From Kiloniellales bacterium (GTDB lineage: Bacteria > Pseudomonadota > Alphaproteobacteria > Kiloniellales > JAKSDN01): a stretch of 64,000 bases of DNA. The stretch is from assembly GCA_028280455.1 (NCBI GenBank), contig JANQLT010000211.1:1-64000 (forward strand). Reading direction: 5' to 3'. Under the pieces are notes generated by a model. It was not told the DNA's origin and did not search any database. It saw only the letters and a list, made by a program, of their open reading frames with translations. The first letter of the stretch is position 1, and each line of letters opens with the position of its first letter. Positions 10,166 to 17,698 of this stretch are shown here, piece by piece. The position numbers and the translations under genes were made by a program.

Positions 10166-11832
10166 GAGTCGATCCGATCACCTTCGAGGTGGTGAACAAC
10201 GCCCTGATCGGCGTCGCCGAGCAGATGGCGGCGACGATCCTGCGCACCTCCTATTCGACCGTGATCCGCGAGATGCTCGACTACTCGACCGCCGTCTTCG
10301 ATCGCGAAGGGCGGATCATCGCCCAGTCCTGTCGTATCCCGATCCACCTCAACTCCATGTCGCGCTCCTTGCGCACGACGCTCGACGAAGCGATCCCGAT
10401 CGAAGACTGGAATCCCGGTGACATCGTCATCACCAACGATCCCTACAAGGGGGGGCAGCACCTGCCCGACGTGCAGACCTTCCTGCCGGTCTTCAGCGAC
10501 GGCGAGCTGGTGGCGATCTGCGGCACGCTCGGCCACCACCTCGACGTCGGCGGCATGCGGCCGGGGAGCTACGCCGGCGACGCGGTGGAGATCTATCAGG
10601 AGGGCTTGCGGATATCGCCGATCAAGATCTTCGAGGGCGGCGCGCTGAACGAGCGGCTCTTCGCCTTGATCGAGGCGAACATCCGCCAGCCGGCCATGAC
10701 CATCGGCGACCTGCGCTCCCAGGTCGCGGCCCTGGAGATCGGCGCGAAGGGCGTCCTCGAGTTGGTCGAGCGCTACGGCGTCAAGAGCCTGCACGACTGC
10801 ATGGAGGACGCCATCGAGATCTCCGAGCGGCGCCTGCGCGAGAAGCTCCGCGAGCTGCCCGCCGGGGTCTACGAGGGGAGCTACTACGTCGACGACGACG
10901 GCGTTGTCGACGAGCCGATCAAGATCGTCACCAAGGTGACGATCGGCGACGGCACGATCCATGTCGATCTGACCGGCACGGACCGGCAGCGCCGCGCCCC
11001 GATCAACGCCACCATCTCCTCCTGCGAGTCCGCCATCTACTTCGCGGTCCTGGCGATCCTCGACCCCTCGATCCCGGCCAACTACGGCGTCTACAAGCCG
11101 ATCGAGATCACGGCGCCCGAGGGCTCTGTGGTCAATGCCCAGCCGCCGGCGCCCGTCGTCGGCCGCAACGCCATAACCCACACCATCGTCAACGCGCTCT
11201 TGATGGCCCTGTCCCAGGCGGTGCCGGAGCGCATCACCGCCTGCTACTACGGCATGTCGAACGTCTACATCCTCTCGGGCGACGGCGAAGGGTCGCACCC
11301 GAGCTGGATCCTCTTCGACATCGAGGTCGGCGGCGGCGGCGCGCGCCAGAGCAAGGACGGTCTCGATTGCTACTCCCAGGGCATCCACAACCTGGCGAAC
11401 ACGCCGATCGAGATGGTCGAGGCGATCTATCCCTTGCGCTTCGAGCGTTACGAGCTCCTGCCGGACAGCGGCGGTGCGGGACGGCATCGTGGCGGCCTTG
11501 GGGTGCGCCGTGACATCGCCTTCCTGGACGAGAGCGGCGCCCTGGAGACCCAATTCGACAAGTTCAAGGTGGCCCCCTTCGGCTTGTTCGGTGGAGAGGA
11601 AGGAGCGACGGGCTCTCTGGTCCTCAACCCTGACGGCGAGCGGCCGGTCAATCTCGCCTCCAAGACCATGCACCACAAGCTGCGCAAGGGCGACGTGGTG
11701 AGCATCCGAACCCAAGGCGGCGGCGGTTACGGCCCGCCCGCCGAGCGCGACGCGGAGGCGATCGCGCGGGACCTGCGCGAGGGCAAGATCAGCGCCGAGC
11801 AGGCCGAGCGCTATGGGACGACTGGGCGATGA
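10162..11832 (+). CDS. hyuB: Hydantoinase/oxoprolinase family subunit B
   Basis: A 556-residue HyuB partner of the preceding protein. Family markers are RVDPITFEVVNNALIGVAEQM at the N-terminus, the metal or substrate segment NDPYKGGQHLPDVQTFLP, and LGHHLDVGGMRPGS; the C-terminal part has ELLPDSGGAGRHRGGLGVRRD and GGGGYGPP. Length is normal for the family. It is coupled to hyuA (ATGA) and to the enolase-superfamily gene (ATGA). In characterised pairs HyuB carries the hydrolytic site while HyuA binds ATP. Confidence 0.92.
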   Translation: MRVDPITFEVVNNALIGVAEQMAATILRTSYSTVIREMLDYSTAVFDREGRIIAQSCRIPIHLNSMSRSLRTTLDEAIPIEDWNPGDIVITNDPYKGGQHLPDVQTFLPVFSDGELVAICGTLGHHLDVGGMRPGSYAGDAVEIYQEGLRISPIKIFEGGALNERLFALIEANIRQPAMTIGDLRSQVAALEIGAKGVLELVERYGVKSLHDCMEDAIEISERRLREKLRELPAGVYEGSYYVDDDGVVDEPIKIVTKVTIGDGTIHVDLTGTDRQRRAPINATISSCESAIYFAVLAILDPSIPANYGVYKPIEITAPEGSVVNAQPPAPVVGRNAITHTIVNALLMALSQAVPERITACYYGMSNVYILSGDGEGSHPSWILFDIEVGGGGARQSKDGLDCYSQGIHNLANTPIEMVEAIYPLRFERYELLPDSGGAGRHRGGLGVRRDIAFLDESGALETQFDKFKVAPFGLFGGEEGATGSLVLNPDGERPVNLASKTMHHKLRKGDVVSIRTQGGGGYGPPAERDAEAIARDLREGKISAEQAERYGTTGR

Positions 11833-12986
11833 AGATCACCGGCGTCGAGACCACGATCATCGAGCTGCCCGGGCGCTCCTCCTACACCTGGCGGTCGCTG
11901 CAGGTGCCGATCGGCCGCTACATCATCGTCGAGGTGCGGACCGACGAGGGCATCGTCGGGCTGGGCGAGGCACCGGCGATCCTGAGCTGGGGCGGTGAGC
12001 ACGGCCGCTATTTCGGCGAAGACCCGGAGATCGTCTCCTACCTCGTCGAGCGCTACTTCGCCGAGGCGCTCAAGGGTGCCGACCCCTTCGCGCTGCGCAG
12101 CATGCTGCCGCAATGGGACATCGACGTCCGCGGTTACCCCTACACCAAGGCGATGCTGGAAAGCGCGCTCTTCGACATCATGGGCCAGGCCTTGGGGGTG
12201 CCGGTCTGCCAGTTGCTCGGCGGCGCCCTGCGCGACGAGATCCGCCTCTGCCACAGCGTCGGCATCGCGCCGCCGACCGAGGCGGCCAAGGAGGCGGCGC
12301 AGGTCTTCGAGGACGGCATCACCTGGATGCAGATCAAGGTGCCGGGCGAGCCGGCCGAGGACCTCGCGATCCTCAAGGAGATCCGCCGCGTCGTCGGCGA
12401 CGAGGCGGTGATCTTTCCGGACATCAACCGCGGCTATCGGGAGGTCAAGACGGCGATCGCGTCGGTGCGCGCGATGCGGGACGAGGCCGGGATCTGCGCC
12501 GTGGAGCAGCCTGTCGAGGGCGCGGCTGCCATGGCCGCGGTCACGGCGGCGCTCGATATCCCGGTCATCGTCGACGAGGGCTGCTGGTCGCCGCAGGACG
12601 CCATGGAGATCGTCCAGCGCGGCGCCGCCGACGTGCTGTCGATCTACTTCACCAAGGCCGGCGGCCTGATCCGTTCCATGGAGATCGGCGCGATCGGGCG
12701 CGCGGCGGGGCTGGCGATGAACGTCAACGGCTCCTTGGAGGGCGGCGTCGGCAATGCCGCCAACCTCCACCTCTCCGCGGCCTTGGAGGGCACGGTTCTG
12801 CCGGGCGTGATCACCGTCAACACGCTGGCGGGGCGCGAGCAGACCAAGGTCGGCGGCGTCTTCTACACCGACGACATCATCACCGAGCCCTTCGTCTATG
12901 CCGACGGCTGCCTCAAGGTGCCGAACAAGCCGGGACTCGGCATCACGCTCGATCGCGAGAAGGTCGAGAAGTACCGCGTGAACTAA
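11829..12986 (+). CDS. Mandelate racemase/muconate lactonizing enzyme family protein
   Basis: A 385-residue enolase-superfamily enzyme, with the capping domain at about 1-130 and the barrel after it. Catalytic positions are the acid/base lysine K170 in MQIKVPG, metal ligands D198 (FPDIN), E226 (AVEQPV) and D249/E250 (VDEGCW), and the opposite lysine K276 (YFTKAGG). The lysine on the last strand places it with the muconate cycloisomerase subgroup rather than mandelate racemases, which use His there. The usual K-x-K is Q168-I-K170. In this operon it may cycloisomerise, racemise or dehydrate a ring-opened acid; the reaction is not predictable from sequence alone. Confidence 0.85.
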   Translation: MKITGVETTIIELPGRSSYTWRSLQVPIGRYIIVEVRTDEGIVGLGEAPAILSWGGEHGRYFGEDPEIVSYLVERYFAEALKGADPFALRSMLPQWDIDVRGYPYTKAMLESALFDIMGQALGVPVCQLLGGALRDEIRLCHSVGIAPPTEAAKEAAQVFEDGITWMQIKVPGEPAEDLAILKEIRRVVGDEAVIFPDINRGYREVKTAIASVRAMRDEAGICAVEQPVEGAAAMAAVTAALDIPVIVDEGCWSPQDAMEIVQRGAADVLSIYFTKAGGLIRSMEIGAIGRAAGLAMNVNGSLEGGVGNAANLHLSAALEGTVLPGVITVNTLAGREQTKVGGVFYTDDIITEPFVYADGCLKVPNKPGLGITLDREKVEKYRVN

Positions 12987-13001
12987 CAGGGGGAAGGCGC
13001 A

Positions 13002-13940
13002 GTGCCGGCGAAATTCGGAGTTACCTGCGGTGGCGACCAGTGGCAACGGGAGGACATCCGCGCGGTCGAGGAGCTCGGCTACGACTCCTTCTGGACCGGC
13101 GAGCACATCGTCTACCACCGGCCGATCCTGGAAGCCGTCACCACCCTGACCTATGCCGCGGCACTGACGTCGCGGATCAAGGTCGGCCCGGCGACCCTGC
13201 TTCTGCCGCTGCGTCACCCGACCATGGTCGCCAAGCAGTTCGCTTGTCTCGACGTGCTTTCCGCGGGCCGCGTGCTGCTGACGGTCGGCGTCGGCGGCGA
13301 CTACCCGCGCGAGTTCGCGGCCTGCGACGTGCCGATGAAGGAGCGGGGCCAGCGGTCGACCGAAGCGATTGAGATCATGAAGAGCTATTGGAGCGGCGAG
13401 CGCTTCGACTACGACGGCAAGATCTTCAAGCTCGAGGACGTCGACATGCTGCCGACGCCCGTTCAGCCGGGCGGCCCGCCGATCTGGGTCTCCGGCCGGC
13501 AGGAGGGGCCGATGAAGCGCGCCGCGCGTATCGGCGACGGCTGGCATCCCTACATGTACACGGCCGACCGCTGCCGTGAGTCCTTCTCGCAGGTCAAGGC
13601 CTTCGCCGCGGACTACGGCCGCAGGCTGCCGGACGACTATGCCTGGGCCTGTTTCATCTATGTCGCGCTCTACGACGACCTGGAGGAGGCGCGGGCCTGG
13701 GGCGTGAAGGAGCTGAGCTACCGCTACGAGCAAGACTTCTCCGAGCTGGTCGACAAGTACTGTGCCTATGGGCCGCCGGAGCGGGTGACCGAATACCTGG
13801 CGCGTTACATCGAGGCCGGTGCCAACTATCTGATCCTGGCGCCGATCATGCCGCCGGATTCGCGGCGCGCGCACTTGGAGCGCATCGCGACCGAGGTCCT
13901 GCCGCCCCTGGAGACGCTGGAGCCCGGGACCGTGACATGA
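13002..13940 (+). CDS. LLM-class, probably F420-dependent oxidoreductase (copy 1)
   Basis: A 312-residue luciferase-like barrel protein of the group that includes F420-dependent reductases and dehydrogenases. The GTG start has GGGGAAGG at good distance. Family marks are YDSFWTGEHIVYHRPILE, a conserved GPATLLLPLRHPTMVAKQ strand, GRVLLTVGVGGDYPREFAA and the GPPIWVSGRQEGPMKRAARIGDGWHPYM block. F420 rather than FMN is inferred because the same operon encodes F420 synthesis enzymes and an F420:NADP oxidoreductase faces it. The likely role is hydride transfer to or from a ring intermediate between the molybdenum hydroxylase and hydrolase steps. Confidence 0.85.
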   Translation: MPAKFGVTCGGDQWQREDIRAVEELGYDSFWTGEHIVYHRPILEAVTTLTYAAALTSRIKVGPATLLLPLRHPTMVAKQFACLDVLSAGRVLLTVGVGGDYPREFAACDVPMKERGQRSTEAIEIMKSYWSGERFDYDGKIFKLEDVDMLPTPVQPGGPPIWVSGRQEGPMKRAARIGDGWHPYMYTADRCRESFSQVKAFAADYGRRLPDDYAWACFIYVALYDDLEEARAWGVKELSYRYEQDFSELVDKYCAYGPPERVTEYLARYIEAGANYLILAPIMPPDSRRAHLERIATEVLPPLETLEPGTVT

Positions 13941-15547
13941 CCTCGCGGACCGCAGTCGACGGCCCGATCACGCAGCGCCTCGCGGCCCTGGCCGCTGCGA
14001 CGCCGGATCGCGAGCTGGTCGTCGACCCGGTCTTTGGCCGCACCAGCTACGGCGAGGCGGTGGCGCTGGTCGACCGCCTCGCGCTCGGTCTCAAGGCGCA
14101 AGGCCTCGGTCCCGGCGACATCGTCATCCTGCAGCTTCCGAACTGGGCCCCCTTCCTCTGGCTGCACTTGGCGCTGACCCGGATCGGCGCGGTCACGGCG
14201 ACCATTCCCATCGTCTATCGCGAGCGGGAGATGACCAGCCTCTTGGCGCTGACCGAGGCCAAGGCGTTGGTCGTGCCGGGCGTCTTCCACGGCTTCGACT
14301 ATGCCGCTTTGGCCGACCGACTGCGGCAGGAGGCGCCCGGCCTGGAGCGGGTCTTCGTCGTCGACCCGCAAGGGGAGGCTGCGCGGTCCGGACAGATAGC
14401 CTACGACGCGCTCTTCGAGGAGCGCGGCGCGGGTCAGGATCTCGATGGGCTGGCGCCCGGTCCTGACGACATGACGGCGCTCGGATTCACCTCGGGCACC
14501 TCCGGCGACCTCAAGGGCGTGATCTTCAGCACGCGGGTGCTGGCGGCGACCAATCGCGGCCTGGCCGAGCGCTACGGGCTGAACGAGCAGGACCGCATCT
14601 TCGGCTGCTCGCCCTTGGGTCATGCCGTTGGCTTCACCCACGCCCTGCGCATGACTCTGACGATCGGCGGCACCCTCGTCTTGCAGCAGCGCTGGGAGCC
14701 CGACCAGGCCTTGCGCCTGATCCGCGACGAGCGTTGCAGCTTCATGGCCTGCGCGACGCCCTTCCTGATGGACCTGGTCTATCACCCGGCGCTGGACGCC
14801 CATGGCAGCTTGGAGAGCCTGCGGCTGTTCCTCTGCGGCGGCGCCTCGATCCCGCGGCAGCTCATGCGTGACGCCCAGGCCGCGCTGCCGAAGACCTTCG
14901 TCACGCCGCTCTGGGGCATGACGGAGTGCGGCGGCGTCACGACCTGCCCGTTCGACGCGCCGGCGGAGAAGCGCTTCGCGAGCGACGGCATGCCCTGCGA
15001 CAACATGGAGCTGAAAGTCGTGGGCGCCGACGGCGAGACCCTGCCGCCGGGCGAGGACGGGGAGCTGATGGCGCGCGGCGAGATGCTGACCCTGGGCTAC
15101 TACCGCCAGCCGGCGCTGACCCGTGCGCACTATCGGGACGATGGCTTCTTTCGCACCGGCGACCAGGCGCGCATGGATGCGGAGGGCTATATCAAGATCA
15201 CCGGCCGCATCAAGGACCTGATCATCCGCGGCGGCGTGAACATCTCGCCGGCCGAGATCGAGAGCGTGCTCTTCGCCCATCCCCGGGTGGCAAACGCCGC
15301 CGTGGTCGGCATGCCGGACGATCGCCTGGGGGAGCGGATCTGCGCCTATGTCGTCCTGGCCGAGGGCGATAGCCTGGAGGTCGCCGAGGTGCAGGCCTGG
15401 ATGGCGGAGGCCGGTCTCGCCAAGCAGAAGTGGCCCGAGCACATCGAGCTTGTCGACGCCTTGCCGATGACTCCTTCGGGCAAGGTGCAGAAGTTCCGAC
15501 TGCGGGAGCGGCTCGGCGCGGACAGGCAAGCGGAGAGTGCCGCATGA
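13937..15547 (+). CDS. AMP-forming acyl-CoA synthetase
   Basis: A 536-residue ANL-superfamily ligase activating a carboxylic acid to its acyl-CoA via acyl-AMP. The P-loop-like LGFTSGTSGDLKGVIFST is near residue 180, the LWGMTECGG adenine motif follows, then GDQARMDAEGYIKITGRIKDLIIRGGVNISPAEIE and the catalytic C-terminal lysine in TPSGKVQK. It overlaps the LLM gene by four bases and the next synthetase by ATGA. An acid substrate produced by HyuAB and the cycloisomerase-like enzyme is a natural inference. It resembles cyclohexanecarboxylate/medium-chain type ligases, but substrate is not assignable. Confidence 0.9.
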   Translation: MTSRTAVDGPITQRLAALAAATPDRELVVDPVFGRTSYGEAVALVDRLALGLKAQGLGPGDIVILQLPNWAPFLWLHLALTRIGAVTATIPIVYREREMTSLLALTEAKALVVPGVFHGFDYAALADRLRQEAPGLERVFVVDPQGEAARSGQIAYDALFEERGAGQDLDGLAPGPDDMTALGFTSGTSGDLKGVIFSTRVLAATNRGLAERYGLNEQDRIFGCSPLGHAVGFTHALRMTLTIGGTLVLQQRWEPDQALRLIRDERCSFMACATPFLMDLVYHPALDAHGSLESLRLFLCGGASIPRQLMRDAQAALPKTFVTPLWGMTECGGVTTCPFDAPAEKRFASDGMPCDNMELKVVGADGETLPPGEDGELMARGEMLTLGYYRQPALTRAHYRDDGFFRTGDQARMDAEGYIKITGRIKDLIIRGGVNISPAEIESVLFAHPRVANAAVVGMPDDRLGERICAYVVLAEGDSLEVAEVQAWMAEAGLAKQKWPEHIELVDALPMTPSGKVQKFRLRERLGADRQAESAA

Positions 15548-17694
15548 GCCTCGTCGCCCCAGCGCCGGCCGAGGGTCACGTCCTCGACCTCTTCCTCAAG
15601 CCTCGGCATGTGGCCATCGTCGGCCTGTCGCGTTCCGCCATCGGTGGGCCGGTCAGCGTGCTGACCACGCTGCAGGACTTCGGCTATGCCGGACGGGTGA
15701 GTGTCATCAACCCGAGCATGGCCGACCAGCCCGGCGTGCGCGCCTATCCGAGCCTCGACGACCTGCCCGAGCCCGCCGACCTCGCGATCGTGTCGGTCGC
15801 CCGCGACCTGGTCCTCGACGTGCTGCGCGATTGCGTGCGGAACCGGATAGCGGCCGCCCTGGTCATCACCCAGGGCTTCGCCGATGCCGACGAGACGGGC
15901 CGGCGGCTGCAAGAGGAGATGGTTGCCTTGGCCCGCGAGACCGGCCTGCGGATTCTCGGGCCCAACACCATCGGTGTCGCCAACGCGCGCGACCGCTTCA
16001 CCTCTTCCTTCATCGAGCTGGAGCGGGACGAGACGCCGATCGGCCAGATCGCCCAGTCCGGCCTCTTCATGATGGGCCACCACATCATCAACAACGAGCC
16101 GGCCGGCTTCTCGGTCGCCATCGACCTCGGCAACGCCTGCGATGTCGATCTGGTCGATGCCCTGGAATACCTGGAGCAGGACGACGGCATCCGCGTGATC
16201 CAATGCCATCTCGAGGGCATCACCGACGGCCGCGGCTTTCTGGAGGCCGCGGGGCGCATCACGCGCGAAAAGCCGGTCGTCGCCCTCAAGGCCGGCCGAA
16301 GCCGCGGCGGCGAGAAGGCTGTCGCTTCCCATACGGGCGCGGCGGCCGGCGAGAGCGCGGTCTATCGCGCAGCCTTTCGCAAGGCCGGAGTCCTCGAGGC
16401 CGAATCGGCCGAGGAGCTGCGCCTCCTGTCCAAGGCGCTTGTCACCTACCGTCCGCCGCGTGGCCGGCGCGTCGCGGTGATGACCTTCTCCGGCGGCGGC
16501 GCCATCCTCTCGATCGACGCCATCGAGGGCGCGGGCCTCACCCTGGCGACGCTCTCCGAGGAAACCCGCGCCGCGCTGCGAGGCTTCTTCCCCGATTGGC
16601 TGGAGATCGACAATCCGGTCGACATTTGGATTCCGGTGTCGCGCGACCTGGACGGCAGCTATCCGAAGATCCTGGAGCTGCTGCTGCGCGACTCTTCGGT
16701 GGACGCGGTGATCTGCATCTACTGCTCCTACCGGCTGCCGAAGTACGAGGCCTTCGATTGCTCGGGCCATATCCGGGCGCTCGCCGCATCCTACCCGGAG
16801 AAGCCGATCCTCGGCTGGTCCTACGGCCTCGACATCAGCGGTTTTACGCAATCCGTGGAGGCCGACGGCAACGCCATGGTCTTCCCGTCGCTCGACGCGG
16901 CCGCGAAGACTCTCGATAAGCTGGCGCAGGCCGGCGGGCGGCGGACCGAGGCGCCGCATGTGACCGTGCCGCGTTTCGAGGTCGAGACGTCGGTGGCGTC
17001 TAAGGCCCTCGCTGGCGCGCGGGACGCCGGCCGCTCGGCCCTCTTCGTGGAAGGCCTTGAGATTCTCTCCGCCTATGGCTTGCCCGTGGCCGATTGGGCC
17101 TTCGCGCGGAGCGAAGAGGAAGCGGTCTTCGCTGCCGAACGGATGCGGGGGCCGTTCTGCCTCAAGGTCGTCGCCGACGCGCTCTCCCACAAGTCCGATA
17201 GCGGCGGCATCAAGCTCGGCTTGAAGGGCGAGGCCGAGCTGCGGGCTGCCTATGCCGCCCTGTGCGACGATGTCCGCCGCTACAGCGCCGAGGCCGAGAT
17301 CGCCGGCGTTCTGGTCCAGGAGATGGCACCGAAGGGACACGAGGTCATGATCGGGGCCAAGCGCGATCCGGTCTTCGGCCCCTGCATCGTCGCGGGCGCC
17401 GGCGGCATCCACACCGAATACCTCGACGATTTCGCCTTCCGGATCGCGCCCCTGAGCGAGGCGGAAGCCCGGGATATGCTGGCCGAGCTGCGGATCGCGC
17501 GGATCTTGGCCGGCGTGCGCGGCGAGGCGCCCTGCGACCTGGACAGCATCGTCGATTGTCTGTTGCGCCTGTCGCAGCTCGTTTCGACCCATGAGGAGAT
17601 CGCGGAGATCGATGTCAATCCGCTGATCGTCAACGCGGCCGGTGCGATAGCCGTCGATGCGCGAATCATGCTGACGGCCGGTGGGGAGGTATAG
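15544..17694 (+). CDS. NDP-forming acyl-CoA synthetase (acetate-CoA ligase family)
   Basis: A 716-residue single-chain NDP-forming ligase. The CoA-binding domain is at the N-terminus (RHVAIVGLSRSAIGG), followed by the flavodoxin-like ligase part with the phosphohistidine motif ASHTGAAAGE near residue 261, and the ATP-grasp domain at the C-terminus (FCLKVVADALSHKSDSGG, IGAKRDPVFGPCIVAGAGG, EIDVNPLIV). Start is the ATG overlapping the preceding stop. Having an AMP-forming and an NDP-forming CoA ligase side by side suggests two acids, or a substrate acid and a product such as acetate or a dicarboxylate, or reversible CoA-ester energy recovery. Confidence 0.9.
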   Translation: MSLVAPAPAEGHVLDLFLKPRHVAIVGLSRSAIGGPVSVLTTLQDFGYAGRVSVINPSMADQPGVRAYPSLDDLPEPADLAIVSVARDLVLDVLRDCVRNRIAAALVITQGFADADETGRRLQEEMVALARETGLRILGPNTIGVANARDRFTSSFIELERDETPIGQIAQSGLFMMGHHIINNEPAGFSVAIDLGNACDVDLVDALEYLEQDDGIRVIQCHLEGITDGRGFLEAAGRITREKPVVALKAGRSRGGEKAVASHTGAAAGESAVYRAAFRKAGVLEAESAEELRLLSKALVTYRPPRGRRVAVMTFSGGGAILSIDAIEGAGLTLATLSEETRAALRGFFPDWLEIDNPVDIWIPVSRDLDGSYPKILELLLRDSSVDAVICIYCSYRLPKYEAFDCSGHIRALAASYPEKPILGWSYGLDISGFTQSVEADGNAMVFPSLDAAAKTLDKLAQAGGRRTEAPHVTVPRFEVETSVASKALAGARDAGRSALFVEGLEILSAYGLPVADWAFARSEEEAVFAAERMRGPFCLKVVADALSHKSDSGGIKLGLKGEAELRAAYAALCDDVRRYSAEAEIAGVLVQEMAPKGHEVMIGAKRDPVFGPCIVAGAGGIHTEYLDDFAFRIAPLSEAEARDMLAELRIARILAGVRGEAPCDLDSIVDCLLRLSQLVSTHEEIAEIDVNPLIVNAAGAIAVDARIMLTAGGEV

Positions 17695-17698
17695 AGAC

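Noticed and set aside
13002-13940. RutA-type pyrimidine monooxygenase
   Set aside because: Both LLM proteins belong to the same superfamily as RutA, but there is no flavin reductase RutF or other rut gene nearby, and F420 genes are adjacent.
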